From NCBI GenBank assembly GCA_006386115.1, contig VFIW01000101.1, forward strand, positions 62,001 to 126,000: a DNA stretch of 64,000 nt, written 5' to 3'. The first letter of the stretch is position 1. The number at the start of each line of letters is the position of its first letter. Under the pieces are notes generated by a model, which saw nothing but the letters and a program-made list of their open reading frames with translations, had not been told where the DNA came from and made no database searches. Positions 20,001-31,652 of the stretch are shown here, piece by piece. This stretch comes from Globisporangium splendens (Eukaryota; Oomycota; Peronosporomycetes; Pythiales; Pythiaceae). The translations under genes and the position numbers were made by a program.

Positions 20001-22332
20001 ATTTGCTCAATTTCAGAGCGACGAAGGGAAAACTTTAGCTTTGGATTGCTTGTAGCTGAGCTGCACGCTTCAGACCAAATTCGAAAATGGACGTTAAGCG
20101 ATACCCTAAACGAAGTCAAATGACAATCGTACTCGATTACGTTGACTCAAGATGCTCTGGTAGCTCTCCCATGGTACAGTATTTTGCTGGCGTGGACCAC
20201 GGTTCAGCGGATGAGGTCAGTGCGCGTGATTGAATAGTCACTGGAGCCACTTTGTTTGCACCTGTCTACAGCCTTCGTCTGCGTCTTGACGCAATCTTCT
20301 CTGAGCATAAGCCTCCAACGTAAAATCGGTGAAGCGGGATTCTTGCGACACCCTTGACAGTGGTGCCGCACACAACCCAATTTGGTGCGTGTTTTGTGGA
20401 CTCGATCATGGGCTCAGCAGTTCTTCCCGGGCTGCGACAACGGTAGTGCTTTGGCGTTCGTAGTTTGCAATGCGAAGTGCGTTTTTTTCTCGAATTGCGC
20501 GTTGGACATTGCCTTATCGGCCGAGATGTGCCATTTTTGGCATTTCCAAGTGCAACTTTGCGAAATGTACCCATTTACATACCCATTTGGTCCAATGCCC
20601 ATCACCTGGACGCACTGCGTTCCATTTAATGTCCCAATCATTCCAAATGCACTTCAACCAACAAAGTGTTCTCACTTTGAGTTATTGGTCCACATCAGAC
20701 CGTAGATTTAAGCTCGACCAGCATTAATATTGTAAATTTGGAGTTATACATGCATTTGCACATCCTTATTTTGATATTTCGCCAAGTTTGCACAACTGCA
20801 ACCACAAATCCACGACGAGAGAAAGCTCGATTTTTCGATGAGCTTTCACTCGAACACCATGAAGTCAACTACTTGGTCGCATGGAGCTGCAAATTGTAGA
20901 TGACTGAGAAAAATCCACACGCCACTGAGGGTGATGAGAGGCCGAGTACATCCCCATCTGACTCGCATGTAGCCAGGTCACCCCTGCACACACGAATATT
21001 TGCCTGCTGCAAGCTGTCCTCGCGTTATGTTGAGTACCTGGACAGCCAAGCGCTCTATACGCCTGCCAAAATGCTCAAGTGCCTCAACCTCTGTTCGCGC
21101 CTCGCTTCGTTGCTCCGACAACCGAAGTGCGGCCACACGCAGCAACGGTGCTGGTGCTCGACATGTATTTATCTCGTTCTTCGGCTTCGTTCGTGTTTCA
21201 GCAGGCATCAAATCCCAGGTGAGCAAGGGTTTCAACATTGTTGAGCAGGTCAGCGTGTGGGAAGTTCAACAAGCCAAAAGGACCACATGTCCATGCTCAC
21301 TCACTCTCAAGGAGAAGAAAACGCTCGACTCACCAAAGCTGGGTTCGCATCTAACACACCCAATATTTGCTGGCATTCAGTGACCGTTTTCTTCTCGTTT
21401 ACATGCGTCAGAAGGCAAACTGGAGCGTCTCCGAAATGCCCGTTGCTTTGCTCAATCACACCATCCTCCGAGTACCACTCTGTGTACCCAATGCAACGAA
21501 AATCACTGAGGCGTGCCCATCACCAGCGTTGACTTTTTTTCTTCCACCCTGCTGCAGATGACGAATCCACTTCCCTCTGAGCTGAGCGGGCAGCAACCAA
21601 ATCACGAAGTCAGCACCAGCAGGTTTGGGACATGCGATTCAGCCGCGCTGCCATCGGATGCCACAACAATGGGCAAGTCATCATCAACATTATCCATTTG
21701 TCCATCTTCCACCAAAATTTGCATTTGACGAGGTTGCATCAGCACAAAAGTGTCCTTCCACTGCCTTGGCAGTTTTTCCTTCGTGTCCAACGGCCGAGTG
21801 TGTGCACTTGAGATAATCGACGATCGTGCCTGCAGCGACACTGTTGGCGAGGATCACCTTGTCGAAAGGCTGCTGACTGCGTCATAAAGCGGCTCTCGGT
21901 TGCTGCAGTTGCCACCTCTGCGCTTCTTTCCTCTCTTGCTTGCTCGTCACGAAAGGGAAGACGGTAAAATTTTGAACGGATAGACACACAACAGCGACGA
22001 AATCGTGCGCGGAGACAAGTTTCAATCTTGTTCATCTGACACCTCGCTGATGCTACAACACCCACGTTGATATGCTTTGCGAAGCTACTCAAACACAGGC
22101 GTAAGTGCAATTAAACTCAATCTCGTGGTTACATACAGCACTCACCATACTCCACCTTTTGCAGTCGCAGCGCCTTCATCTAAACGAGTGCATCCACTGA
22201 TTGATGCTCGAGTTTGTTTGACGCATTCACAACAATCCCCCCCACTCTCAGCAAACTCCAAGCTGCTCGTTTCTTCATTCTGCATACTGTTGAGAACAGC
22301 AGCAGCTGACAGTTTGTATTTCCAGCACAGAA
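20001..22332. other. intergenic, no gene recognised
   Basis: About 2.3 kb. A minus-strand stretch near 21600-21900 reads protein-like in alternating frames (DKVILANSVAAGTIVDYL, then DDDLPIVVASDG), possibly an unrecognised dead gene or element, but this is too weak to call. Otherwise nothing seen. Confidence 0.4.
20073..20093 (-). promoter_or_regulatory. Inr/FPR-like element upstream of Myb gene 3
   Basis: The minus strand reads CGTCCATTTTCGAATTTGGTC, an approximate match to the oomycete initiator with the following CAWTTT-like element, 73-93 nt upstream of the ATG. Confidence 0.4.
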
Positions 22333-24318
22333 TCATTTGTTGCTCTCGGTCCCCGATGCTGCGTCATAAAACTCCTCATCCTCGGTATCTTCTTCTTCCG
22401 CTGCCTCCTCCTCTTCCATGTATAACTCGAGCTCTTTCGCAGGTCCATGGGACAAATCGACTGCTGCAATCACTTGGATCACTGCCTGGAATGTCGTGAG
22501 AACGTATCCTTCGACGCCTTTTCCTCCACCGTTCGTGAAAAATGCGATGAACGCGATCTCCGACACGAACGCGCGCTTTGATCCGGAGGCTTCACCTGCG
22601 AGCTTTGGGGATGTCACCAGCAACGAGCACACAATCGGGATCAGGATATCGGCATTTGACGCAGTCTGATGCAACTGATCCGCAAAGCAGCAAATCGCTC
22701 GAAAGGCTGTACACAGCAAATCGAGTTTGCGCAACGGAGAGCTCGTTCGGTGAATCATCGTGTCCAGTGTATGTTCTGCCAGTTGCAGATCCTCATGCAG
22801 CGCTGGCGGTTCTGCACTTCCTCCTCCACTGCTGCTGCGATACAGCAAGGACACGGGGCGATCTCGCTGTTCGTGGCGAATGCGATCGAGGTTGCCATGG
22901 AAAATGGCGTCGGCGTCAGCGAACGCTGTCGTAAACTCGCGAAACACGATCGAGTAGATGTCGTCGTACACGATGCGCTCAATCGCCTGGGAGCACGCAG
23001 CCATGGCCTGCTCCGTGCTCGCTAGACTCGGGAACGTTTGCATCGTCGCACCCAAGATGTGCGCAATGTACATCTTGGTGTCCTGGAGCGTATCTCTCGA
23101 GATCGTCGAGGACGATGATGATGATGACGCCTTTTGACGCGCCTGGTGCCGCTCTCGGAACGCCGCGCACAGCTGCATATTGACTTGGCTCAGAAATTCG
23201 CTCGGCGACGCAAAGATGCTGAACAGGAACGCGTAGATCTCGTCGGCATCTGGGATCCTTGGACCTCCATCCTGCTGCTGCTGTGGTGGCATCTGGAATC
23301 GACGCAGCAGCTCAGCATCTTTCCGGAACGCATCGTCGGACGGTACGCCTTGATACGCTTTTTTACAGTTCCAGCAAATCTCCATGGCCCATTCCCCAGA
23401 TTTCACTCTCTCAAGTCGGCGCTTGGCATTCCGAGCCCTCTTCTGGTGGGTCACGGTTGCAGCAGCAGCCGTTGCAGCAGTGAGGCCCACGCCTGCAAGC
23501 ACGGCTTCAACACCTACACCTGCCACGAAGACGTTCAATCCCGCGAGTACGCCGCTGATTGGTCCCAGCGCAATGGCGCCAATAACTCCACCTGCAGCGA
23601 GAAATGGCGCGACGCGGCGTGCGATCTTCGATGGTTTCGTCGGAGAAGCCTTGCTTTGTAATGGATCCGACGATTTCGCTGCTGTGGACGGAGCGGAAGG
23701 GTCCCGCGATAGTTCTTCAATGAGTGCCGACAGCGTAAACGACGCCGGGAGATGCTCGTTGCCAAAGAGCCGAGGCGGCGATGGCTTCTTCTCTGCAGAC
23801 GAGCGACGAACAGACGCCATCCTCGCGAGAGGGAACAACGACGGGAATGACTTCTTTTTCGGCAACGGCGCTTCTGAAGCTCGTAGCGCGTCACGCGCGC
23901 TCGAAGTGCAGAGAGGCAGCACCGCCGCGTGGCTGCGGCAATGGCGATGCGCATGCGCGAAGGACAAGCAATCGCGATGAATGTACTTGCCACACTGTAG
24001 ACACTGGCAGACGACGTTGCTCGTCGTACTGTTGCTTCCACCGCCACTAGTTGCTGCCGCAGGCGCCGAGACGACCACCACGCTCGTCGTGTCTTGCTTG
24101 GTTCCTCCTCCAGAAAGCTTCCGTTTCCGCGTTTGTCGTCCGATCCAGAGCGCGCGCTGCTCGCACACGATGCAGTCGCGGAAAAAGAGCATGCTGCGGT
24201 CGATCGCCGTCAGCGCCGCGACGTGGACGCGCTGGAAGCTGTGCTCGTGCAGCGGATCCGCGAAGAAGCCCGCGGTCTCGCGGAGGTACGAGCTGCAAAC
24301 GCGGTCCATTTTGAGCAT
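22333..24318 (-). CDS. VPS9-domain protein (probable Rab5-type GEF) with N-terminal zinc-binding region
   Basis: About 661 aa from the ATG at 24318 (another ATG follows at 24309). Seen: an N-terminal Cys/His cluster (CIVCEQ, then CQCLQCGKYIHRDC and HAHRHC) resembling a C1-type zinc finger; a Ser/Pro-rich linker; a Gly/Ala-rich hydrophobic block (GGVIGAIALGPISGVLAG and on) long enough for one or two membrane passes; a second CWNCKKAY pair; then a helical region ending in a VPS9-like core (LDLLCTAFRAIC, ADILIPIVCSLLV, SEIAFIAFF, EGYVLTTFQAVI), with the Asp and Tyr characteristic of Rab5/Vps21 exchange factors. The tail is acidic. Known: VPS9 domains activate endosomal Rab5-family GTPases. The open frame reaches 24549, but the extra part looks like 5' UTR or an intron. 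No nearby gene is obviously linked in function. Confidence 0.8.
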   Translation of the reverse strand: MLKMDRVCSSYLRETAGFFADPLHEHSFQRVHVAALTAIDRSMLFFRDCIVCEQRALWIGRQTRKRKLSGGGTKQDTTSVVVVSAPAAATSGGGSNSTTSNVVCQCLQCGKYIHRDCLSFAHAHRHCRSHAAVLPLCTSSARDALRASEAPLPKKKSFPSLFPLARMASVRRSSAEKKPSPPRLFGNEHLPASFTLSALIEELSRDPSAPSTAAKSSDPLQSKASPTKPSKIARRVAPFLAAGGVIGAIALGPISGVLAGLNVFVAGVGVEAVLAGVGLTAATAAAATVTHQKRARNAKRRLERVKSGEWAMEICWNCKKAYQGVPSDDAFRKDAELLRRFQMPPQQQQDGGPRIPDADEIYAFLFSIFASPSEFLSQVNMQLCAAFRERHQARQKASSSSSSSTISRDTLQDTKMYIAHILGATMQTFPSLASTEQAMAACSQAIERIVYDDIYSIVFREFTTAFADADAIFHGNLDRIRHEQRDRPVSLLYRSSSGGGSAEPPALHEDLQLAEHTLDTMIHRTSSPLRKLDLLCTAFRAICCFADQLHQTASNADILIPIVCSLLVTSPKLAGEASGSKRAFVSEIAFIAFFTNGGGKGVEGYVLTTFQAVIQVIAAVDLSHGPAKELELYMEEEEAAEEEDTEDEEFYDAASGTESNK

Positions 24319-25454
24319 ACAGAGAGAAAGCAAATCGCACAAACATAGGGAGTGCGGGTGAACAAAGGCGCGTACTAAAGAGAACGCTGTATAAACACAT
24401 GCAAGCGCATGCAGCGGTACCTGAGCGCAGCGTCGTGCATGTTCTTCTCCTTCGTGTTCTCTGCCTTTCTTTGCCTTTTGAACTGAGCTGCTTGCGGGAA
24501 ACAGGATGTCACTCTTTTGAGAGATGTCATTATTCCCAAAAAGACACAATGCTCTTGGTCACTCTTTCAGAAATGTGCGTCATTATCCAGAGGTGCAACT
24601 GAAATATATAGGAACAATGACATGATAACCTCGCTAAAGTGACGTACCGGAATCAGGCGAATTGTCTCAAGCGATAAAACGGTCGAAATCGCTCTGATCA
24701 ACAGCCAATTTCGCCAAATCGATTGCTCCGCCTTACAATTCTGACATTTCTAATCTGCAGGTGCTTCTTCTAATCGAAATCGGAGCAATCTGACTCGGAC
24801 GAATCGCCATTCCCCAGCAGGATCGGGCGGAAAACACGCGCGCATCTGCAAGTGTCACAAATGGAGCGCTCAGAGAACGCCATCGTTCGATTGCTCTACT
24901 CGCCCCTCAACCCGCACATAGCATAAAAGGCTACAGTTGTCTATAAACGGCTGACACGGCAATTCCACAACTCGCACTGCAGTGCAAGTCTGGTGCTTTT
25001 AATATACAGCATCTTGATAATCTCAATGATATCGAATTATTTGGTTGGATTATACGGAGGCAGCGATGGGTTCGGAGATTTGCTGGTGCATGCACAGGAG
25101 TGTCCAACACCTCTCTTGAAGCAAATTCTCTCGAATCGCATGCATCATCCACCCGCGAGCAGCCTCTCACCCCTGCTGATGCACTCACTGTTTAACCTCA
25201 AAATCTAGAAACTGCATACTGCAGCTTCAGAAGAACAATATCATACGAAACGGTCTCATTGCCTCTTTTGCTCGATATCATCTCTCTAAACCCCCTATTC
25301 CGCATTCTCTTACTTTACAAATCTATGCAATAGAGGCTTACTCACTACAAAGAGGTATTTGTTAAACCAAGATGGAAAGGAAGCCAGTGTTCAATCTTCA
25401 GTGCTTGCCTTTCGGTCATTTGCCATTTCCCCAGAGACAGCAAGGAGCTCCTCC
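24319..25454. other. divergent intergenic region between VPS9 and PLC-like genes
   Basis: About 1.1 kb, presumably holding both promoters. A clear initiator element is seen only for the plus-strand gene (25414-25432). No gene recognised. Confidence 0.5.
25414..25432 (+). promoter_or_regulatory. oomycete Inr/FPR-like core promoter of PLC-like gene
   Basis: GGTCATTTGCCATTTCCCC closely follows the oomycete initiator plus flanking element, 23-41 nt upstream of the ATG at 25455. It argues against using any start further upstream. Confidence 0.6.
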
Positions 25455-28296
25455 ATGGCGATCGCAGTGCCTTCGTGTGCGCGTCTCTGCGGCAGCAGCG
25501 CCTCCAACGCGCGCATCTCAAGGCGCCCGCACCACGTGTCTCTGCTGCTGCTGCTGTTCGTCTGCGCGTTGCTCTTTGGCGTCTCAAGCGCTGCCGGCGC
25601 TACGCGGGACGCGACGCACTTGCGTCGGCGGTTGGTCGCCGCGCAGACCACCACGAACGACACCGCTGCGTGTGCCGCCGCGGCTGCCAGCAGCCCCTAT
25701 GCTGCATACCTGACCGCGATCCCGGAGACTGGCGGCCTGCGCTCGTGTCTCGCCAACAACCTCAACAGCCTGCTGCCGGCGCTCTCGGGCTCGACGTGCT
25801 CGCTCACGACCATCATCTCGCTCTTCTCATCCACGACCGACAGCGACGTCAACTCGTTCATGGAGTTTTTCAACGCGCTGCTCGCGGGCCTCTCGACGTC
25901 GTCCAGCGGGAGTGCCAGTACGACCGCGACCAGTGCCTCGACGTTCCTGTCGTCCTGGAGCACCAACTCGACCAAGACCCAGGGCTTCTGCAACGCCATG
26001 AACTCCAAGATCGGGCCGTGCGTGCAAGCGCTCGTGCCCGCGCTGCTCTCTCTCTTGCGCAGCGGACCGTCATGCTGCTCCACGATCACCGAGTACGTCG
26101 ACATCATCAACCTGATCGTGCCAGCCGGGAAAAGCGCCGAGCAGACGCTGTTCGACATCGTCAACGGCTTGCACAAGACCATGTGCACGACTTCGGGCAC
26201 AAGCACGTTGTGCGGCCAGACGCTCATCAACTACTTGGCGAGTACGACCGAGAGATCCTCGCTACTGAGCTCCATTGTCTTCAAAGCCGGTCTGCCGTTG
26301 TACGTGCTCCCAGACTCTGGCACGTGCGCGGCACTTGACGCGAAGACCATCGACAGTCGTGTCACTAGCGGTACCTCGGTCCCATACTTTGCATACTCGT
26401 GCTGCTCTGCGGGTCTTGTGTCCCTCCTGGAATCCGTGGATGCATCGCTCGCGTTCCTGTTTGGCAACACGGTCCCTGAGATGCTTAACCTGATCACCGC
26501 GCGGCAAAATGCGACCACAGCAACGCAGTTCCGATCGTTCTACACTGAGATCAAGGCGTGTTCGTTCTCGCAAACGTGCACAGATCCAACGTTCGTGCTT
26601 CCGTCGAACGTTGGAACCGCTGTTGTAGCGTCGAGTGCAGCAGCCGCAGCAAAAACCGCGCAGCCGCAGAACGTCGCATGCACGAAAGTGGATGTGTGCA
26701 ATGCCGACAATGTCTGCTCCTCCGTGTGCTCGCCTGGAACCGCCCAGATCGCGCCGTGGGCTGCACGCGCCATCTCGTACCAGCGCAATCAGTCGTACGA
26801 GAAATCGATTTGCTACACGCAGTTGCCTGCCACGCACAATAGTGCGACGACGCTCGCCAGAGGATACGGCAACCGCGATCAGCTGGTCAACCAAGTGCTC
26901 AATGCGTCCAACGCCAACTCGTACATGCGCACCAACAACCAGGTATGTGTCCATTCTCATAACCTCTCGTCTTTATCGGTTTCTGTCTTGTGGCCTCACC
27001 TATTGCTTTGTATTCGTGCGATATGCTTAGTTCTTGAGCGTTGTTGACCAGTTGCGCATCGGCGCTCGTTTCATCGAGATTGACGCGCACTACTATGGTG
27101 GCACGATCCGCAGTGGCCACTGCTCAGACGTCAGCGTTTCGCTCATCGACGACGCGTCGGCCGCACTCGTGTCGGAACTCGGAGCGATCCTGGGCGATAC
27201 CGTGACGATCGAATGGCAAGCGTCCTTGTTCGGGTGTCTCCCATCGCTCAGTGGCATTCGCGCCGAGGAAACGCGGCTGCACAGCGAGACTGTTGCCGAG
27301 ATTGCAGACTGGGTCACGGCCAATCCGACAGAGCTCGTGATCATTTACACTGAGATCGGCACCGAGTTGACTGCGTTCTCGAAAATAGATGCGCTCCTGC
27401 AGCTCTACCAGTCCAGCTTTGGCGATTTGATTTTCACGCCAGCAGACTTGACCACAGCCGGTGGATCCTGGGATTCGTTCACACTCTCCGAGCTGATTGG
27501 AAGAGGGAAGCGCGTGATTCTCGTCGCGACGCCGACCGCCAACACGCTGATGTTTGGGATGCGATCGCTCTGCGATGGCTGGTCGGACTCTCCTGGTAGT
27601 GTGACCTACAACTCTGGCAGAATCGTGCGCGCGTTCTCCAGCGCGTTGCACTACGCGACGTTGTCGGAGGCCGCTCTCTCGGGCGGCTCGGATGATGCCA
27701 GTCGCGCTGTGACCACAAGCACGATCCCAACTCTCGTGAACGCGGGTGTGAATTTCGTTGCGCCTGACGGATTGGATGGGCAAACGATGGAGGCGATGGT
27801 GTGGAGCTGGGCGTCGAGAGAGCCATCGACCGGCGACGTTGCTGTCCAGATCTCCGCGACCGACGGACGATGGTACGGCGTTCCGGCATCAACAACCATC
27901 CCGAACGTCGCGTGCGTGAGTTCGAGCGACCGCACCTCCTGGAGACTGGTCTCCCAGGGCTCATCGTGTCCTTCTGGTTTTTCAACGGGGCATCCTCAGC
28001 TTGCAATTGAAAACGCGGCGCTGGTCGCAGTTCTTAGAGCTGCTGGAAGCGACACTACCGCTCAGTTGAACGTCGACATCTCCGCGTTCCCAGTGATTAC
28101 CGAAGCTGATGAACAAGCATTTCAGAGTGTCCTCGAGTCGTCTTCGAATTCCACCTCGAGCCCAGGTACAAGCGGATCTAGCACGCCTGCTCCGACGACT
28201 GCGCGCGCGAGTGCCGCCAACTCGTGCGTGGATGGATCGTTGTGGCTCTCGGCTCTCCTGGCGTCGTGGGTGATGATCGCGGCTCGACAAGACTAA
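25455..28296 (+). CDS. secreted, probably GPI-anchored PLC-like phosphodiesterase (two exons)
   Basis: Exons 25455-26942 and 27031-28296 with a phase-0 intron (GTATGT...TTAG, 88 nt) give 917 aa. Seen: an N-terminal hydrophobic signal (VSLLLLLFVCALLFGVSSAAG) after a long basic leader; a Cys-rich, Ser/Thr/Ala-rich helical region of about 400 residues; then a PLC X-box-like barrel with TQLPATHNSATT (first catalytic His), QLRIGARFIEIDAHYYGG and SGHCSD (second His), and a further WVTANPTELVIIYTE strand. The end has a Ser/Thr/Pro stalk and a terminal hydrophobic segment (LWLSALLASWVMIAA) after small residues, as in GPI signals. The intron falls inside the catalytic domain. Known: PLC-like phosphodiesterases cleave phosphoinositide or related lipids; substrate is not predictable. 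The N-terminal region is not a family I recognise. Confidence 0.88.
26943..27030 (+). other. spliceosomal intron in the PLC-like gene
   Basis: Begins GTATGTGT and ends GCTTAG, 88 nt, phase 0. Removal joins TNNQ to FLSVVDQLRIGARF, restoring the catalytic domain across two frames. Confidence 0.9.
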
Positions 28297-28748
28297 GTAG
28301 TTCTTCCGCTCAGGTATTTCTCTTTCTTTCTATTTCGCTGCCGAGTGTTTTCTAACTGATGATGCAGTACGCAGCATAGTATTACAAGCACCACTCTAGC
28401 AAGAAATATATCCCAACTTTGTATTGAGTCCACCCGACGGATTTGAGGTCTGTGAAGAGCCTCTCCTGGCATTTACTGCTAAAAGGGACAGGTGCAACAT
28501 GATTAAATGACAGGGACAGACCTGTTCGAGAATGCTTCAAGGTAATCAGCAATGCGCTCGTTATCTTGTGGATTTTGCCAAAGCCAACGAAGCTTGAAAG
28601 GTAAGTTCACTTTAATTTTTCTCATCACTGTGGTACTGGAAACATGAAGACTGGACTGACGGTATAGTGTACATGCTGACGTTTCTTTGGCTATTTGATT
28701 TTCAGCCATTGTTCCTCGTCGGCTCCTATCGAATTTGCGCTCTGTCTC
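28297..28748. other. convergent intergenic region
   Basis: About 450 bases between the 3' ends of the PLC-like gene and Myb gene 4. Nothing recognised. Confidence 0.5.
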
Positions 28749-29306
28749 TCAAAGCTGCACGTCGTACTCCAACGACGCGATGAAAAAATCAAGCGATTCC
28801 TCAAACGACGGGAGCAGATCGAAGACCTCGTCATCTTCCTGGTCCGTTCTCGGCGAGTCTTGGCTCTCCATCTTGATCACTGGCGATGACGACGATAATG
28901 GATCTCTGTGGTGACGGTACAGAGTTAACGCCTGAGTTGGGCTCGCTGTTACTGCTCCCCGCACACTTTCGCACTTTGGTTCTATCGGAGACTTTAACAG
29001 TGGTTCTGGCTTCGTGACGGCGTGCAAGGAGGTGCATAAACCGCTGCTGTGCATCATCTTGCAGAACTCGAGGATGTCGTCTTCGATGCGGTGCTCGAGT
29101 CGCGCCCACGTCTTGCGGTCTTTCCGGACGCGCGTCATGCGGCGCATGATCTTCTCGTAGTACTTTTGCGTGTGAGTCTGCACTTGGCGCACAGAGCGCG
29201 TGCCGACGGCCTCGGCGATCGCCGCCCAGGGTCCATTCGGGAACTGCTTGATGGCAATGAGGAAGCGGTCGTGCTCTTCTTCGGACCAGATGCCGGCGTT
29301 CACCAT
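28749..29306 (-). CDS. SHAQKYF-type single-repeat Myb transcription factor, paralogue 4
   Basis: 185 aa. Myb repeat NAGIWSEEEHDRFL to VQTHTQKYYEK, the DRKTWARLEHRIEDDILEFC block identical to paralogues 1 and 2, a Ser/Pro-rich linker, and C-terminal LPSFEESLDFFIASLE. The ATG at 29306 is chosen because it aligns with the paralogues and is preceded by an initiator-like CCATTCCTTTTC at about 29318-29335; the open frame to 29525 is not supported. Separated from the other three by the VPS9 and PLC-like genes. Confidence 0.93.
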   Translation of the reverse strand: MVNAGIWSEEEHDRFLIAIKQFPNGPWAAIAEAVGTRSVRQVQTHTQKYYEKIMRRMTRVRKDRKTWARLEHRIEDDILEFCKMMHSSGLCTSLHAVTKPEPLLKSPIEPKCESVRGAVTASPTQALTLYRHHRDPLSSSSPVIKMESQDSPRTDQEDDEVFDLLPSFEESLDFFIASLEYDVQL

Positions 29307-31354
29307 GACGGAGAGAGGAAGAAAAGGAATGGATGGTAACAGCGCAATGGCTGTTGGGGTTGTCGGGAAAATGGAAAAGCGCTGTGCTTTTTGAGTTTTG
29401 TTTGTGGGTTTGCGAGCAAATCCAGAAATGACGGAAGACTGGAGCAGCGCGTTTTTCATCCACCTGATCTCAACAACTGGGAGGAGCCATGCAACTGGAA
29501 GAGACAGATGCACGCGAGGTGCCATATTGAGCAGCAGTCATCAGTCGGCCCCGTTTTTATTTCCTTTTAGGTTTGTGTAAATGTATATAAAGGAGAAGCA
29601 ACTTGGCAGCCGCAGTGAAACTCCAAAAAATCCATTTTGCGTCAAGCAAGCCTACGTTCAATTTTATAAGGCAGAGTGAGGGTTCAGAGGGATGGGGATG
29701 CGAGTCACCGACGAAAGCATATATTGAAGAGTGTTCTGACACTAACCAAGTACTTTGCATTGTTGTGATGTTAATGCTTGACGGCACAAATGGGGGGAAC
29801 TGAGAAGAGCGACAGGTCCGGTTACGTGGATCTCGTTCTGATCAGCAAACGTGACGAAGAAACAGTTTTGCGCTCGTGGCAACTTAGGAATCTCTTTATT
29901 TTCTCGAGAAGCTGAAACTTCTATAAACATGAAGTCTGGCACGTTGTCAGAGATCTTAATATTAAAACTGTACGCAGAGAGAGAGAGAAAGGAATTGATG
30001 GAAGGTTGACTGGATTTCGGTTGCAGTGAGAGCAGACGTACTTCAAATGACCGTTTTATTCTTTGCATATAGTACTCGGCGATGACGCAGCGAAACTAGG
30101 TCGACAGAGAGTTTGAAGAGCAGAGAGATTGAGAGAAAAGAGTAGCAACTTTCTGTATAAAGTGAGCTTCGTAAAGTCGACGCAGTGGTATGTAATAATT
30201 GGGAAGTGTTCGTGGATTTTTTTGCCCTTGTCAGTCAGTCCCCTCTCGGTGGCTCGCGCATTACAAACGCAATTCTGAGACTGCTACGGTATTTCATGGG
30301 GATAAGCCATCAACCTTTGAAATTGCGTGTGAAGTAACACAAACCAACTGAATTAGGCTATTTCATGCTTGGAAAGGCAACTGTGTCGATACGTACGTAA
30401 AGTCACCATTTCCAGATAACGAACTCAAATGGAAGCGCGGAAACTTCAGGAAAGTATCTTCTAGTTGATCGTTCAACCATCCCGCGTGATGGCCGATGCT
30501 GCGTCTTAGTCTCTTGCTCTCAATCATATCGCGTCCATCCTGCGACCTCAAAATCCAGTTTTGTGTTTGTTCAAAAGCTTTTCATGCTGCTCGAGAAGAC
30601 ACGGCTGGATGTTAGTGGCTAAAGATTCTTTGTACTTTTGTTTGTGTAAAGTGCACCCCATCCCTCCTCTCTCTAAAGGATAAAGCAAAATTTGGATGGA
30701 GTTTGCGTGCCGAGGTTTGGAGAAAGCCGCGGGTGTCTTGGCGTATTGCTGAGAAAGAATCCACCGCATGGCTACCAGCGAATGCACGCAGTCGTCTATA
30801 TCTATTGACTTTGGTCTGCTTCTCGCTATGAATGAAGCAGATCTGAATGTGTGCTCGAAATCCACGCTTTGCTGACATTGGGGGTCGCTTATGACGCCCG
30901 CGGGTTGCGTGCAATCTGAAAAAGTGTCCCATGTCGCCGCCATGCAATATTGACGACCAGATGGAAATCTCAAAAACGAATCAACTGTACGTTGCCTTTG
31001 TGGCATCACTCCCATGCGCTTTGCTGGTGCATTTATACCGTAGACAGCTCCATTCAGAGTGTGTATTTGTTCGTTTATTATTTCTTTGCATGTACTATCA
31101 TCATGCTGAGCCGAGGTGCCTGATGATCGAGTTGGATTGAGTACCGCGCGAAAAGAACCTAATGGTTGGGAGATGCGCGCACTGGATGGAGTGAGGTCAT
31201 TTTCTGACTGAACTCTTGCAGAATCTGACGGATATTTTCAAGATAAAGAAGACGCTTTGCACATTCGCCATCCCTGGCTTGCCATCTTCAATGACAGCAA
31301 GATATTCATCAATTGGCCAGTTTGGGTACATCTCCGGCATTTACACTCATTCCA
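29307..31354. other. intergenic, no gene recognised
   Basis: About 2 kb. The longest frame is a 155-codon minus-strand ORF with an ATG at 31015 (30548-31015), with no recognisable domain and unremarkable composition; it could be a small lineage-specific gene but is not supported. A short GA repeat lies near 29979-29992. Confidence 0.4.
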
Positions 31355-31652
31355 CATTTTGAGCAGCGCAACGTCGCGCTCTCGCGTCAGGGCGTGCTGA
31401 CCTTGGAAAACGGCGAAGTCCAGTGGAAGTTTACGTTGGAAGAGATCAAGCACTCCGCGAGCGCTTTGCTGTTTACGTTCCCGTGGAAGCAAGTGTGGTG
31501 GATCTTTGAAGTGAACGGTCCAGAGGACAAGCACTGCGTCGAGCTGCAGCACGCTGATCTCGCTCTACAGTGCGTTTTTCTCCAAGTATGCACAGTCGGA
31601 TGGTTATACACTCCCCGTGGATGAAGAAGAGATCGTGCCCGTGGAGTTTTAA
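31355..31652 (+). pseudogene. inverted partial copy of the FAIM-like gene 3' end
   Basis: Plus-strand text EQRNVALSRQGVLTLENGEV to WWIFEVNG matches the FAIM-like C-terminal part of the minus-strand gene at 32765-35693, and the copy ends with the same VDEEEIVPVEF and stop. It carries a 30-nt deletion (the LATSSQGRDN segment of the parent) and a larger deletion with a frameshift after the CVELQH segment. Similarity continues past the stop codon to about 31770, so the parent 3' UTR was duplicated too. No upstream part of the gene is present. Confidence 0.9.

Noticed and set aside
21600..21900. Protein-like minus-strand text in alternating frames
   Set aside because: Too short and too broken to assign; could be a dead element but no diagnostic motif is visible.
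30548..31015. 155-codon ORF with ATG, minus strand
   Set aside because: No recognisable domain, no clear promoter and unremarkable composition; kept only as a remark in the intergenic entry.
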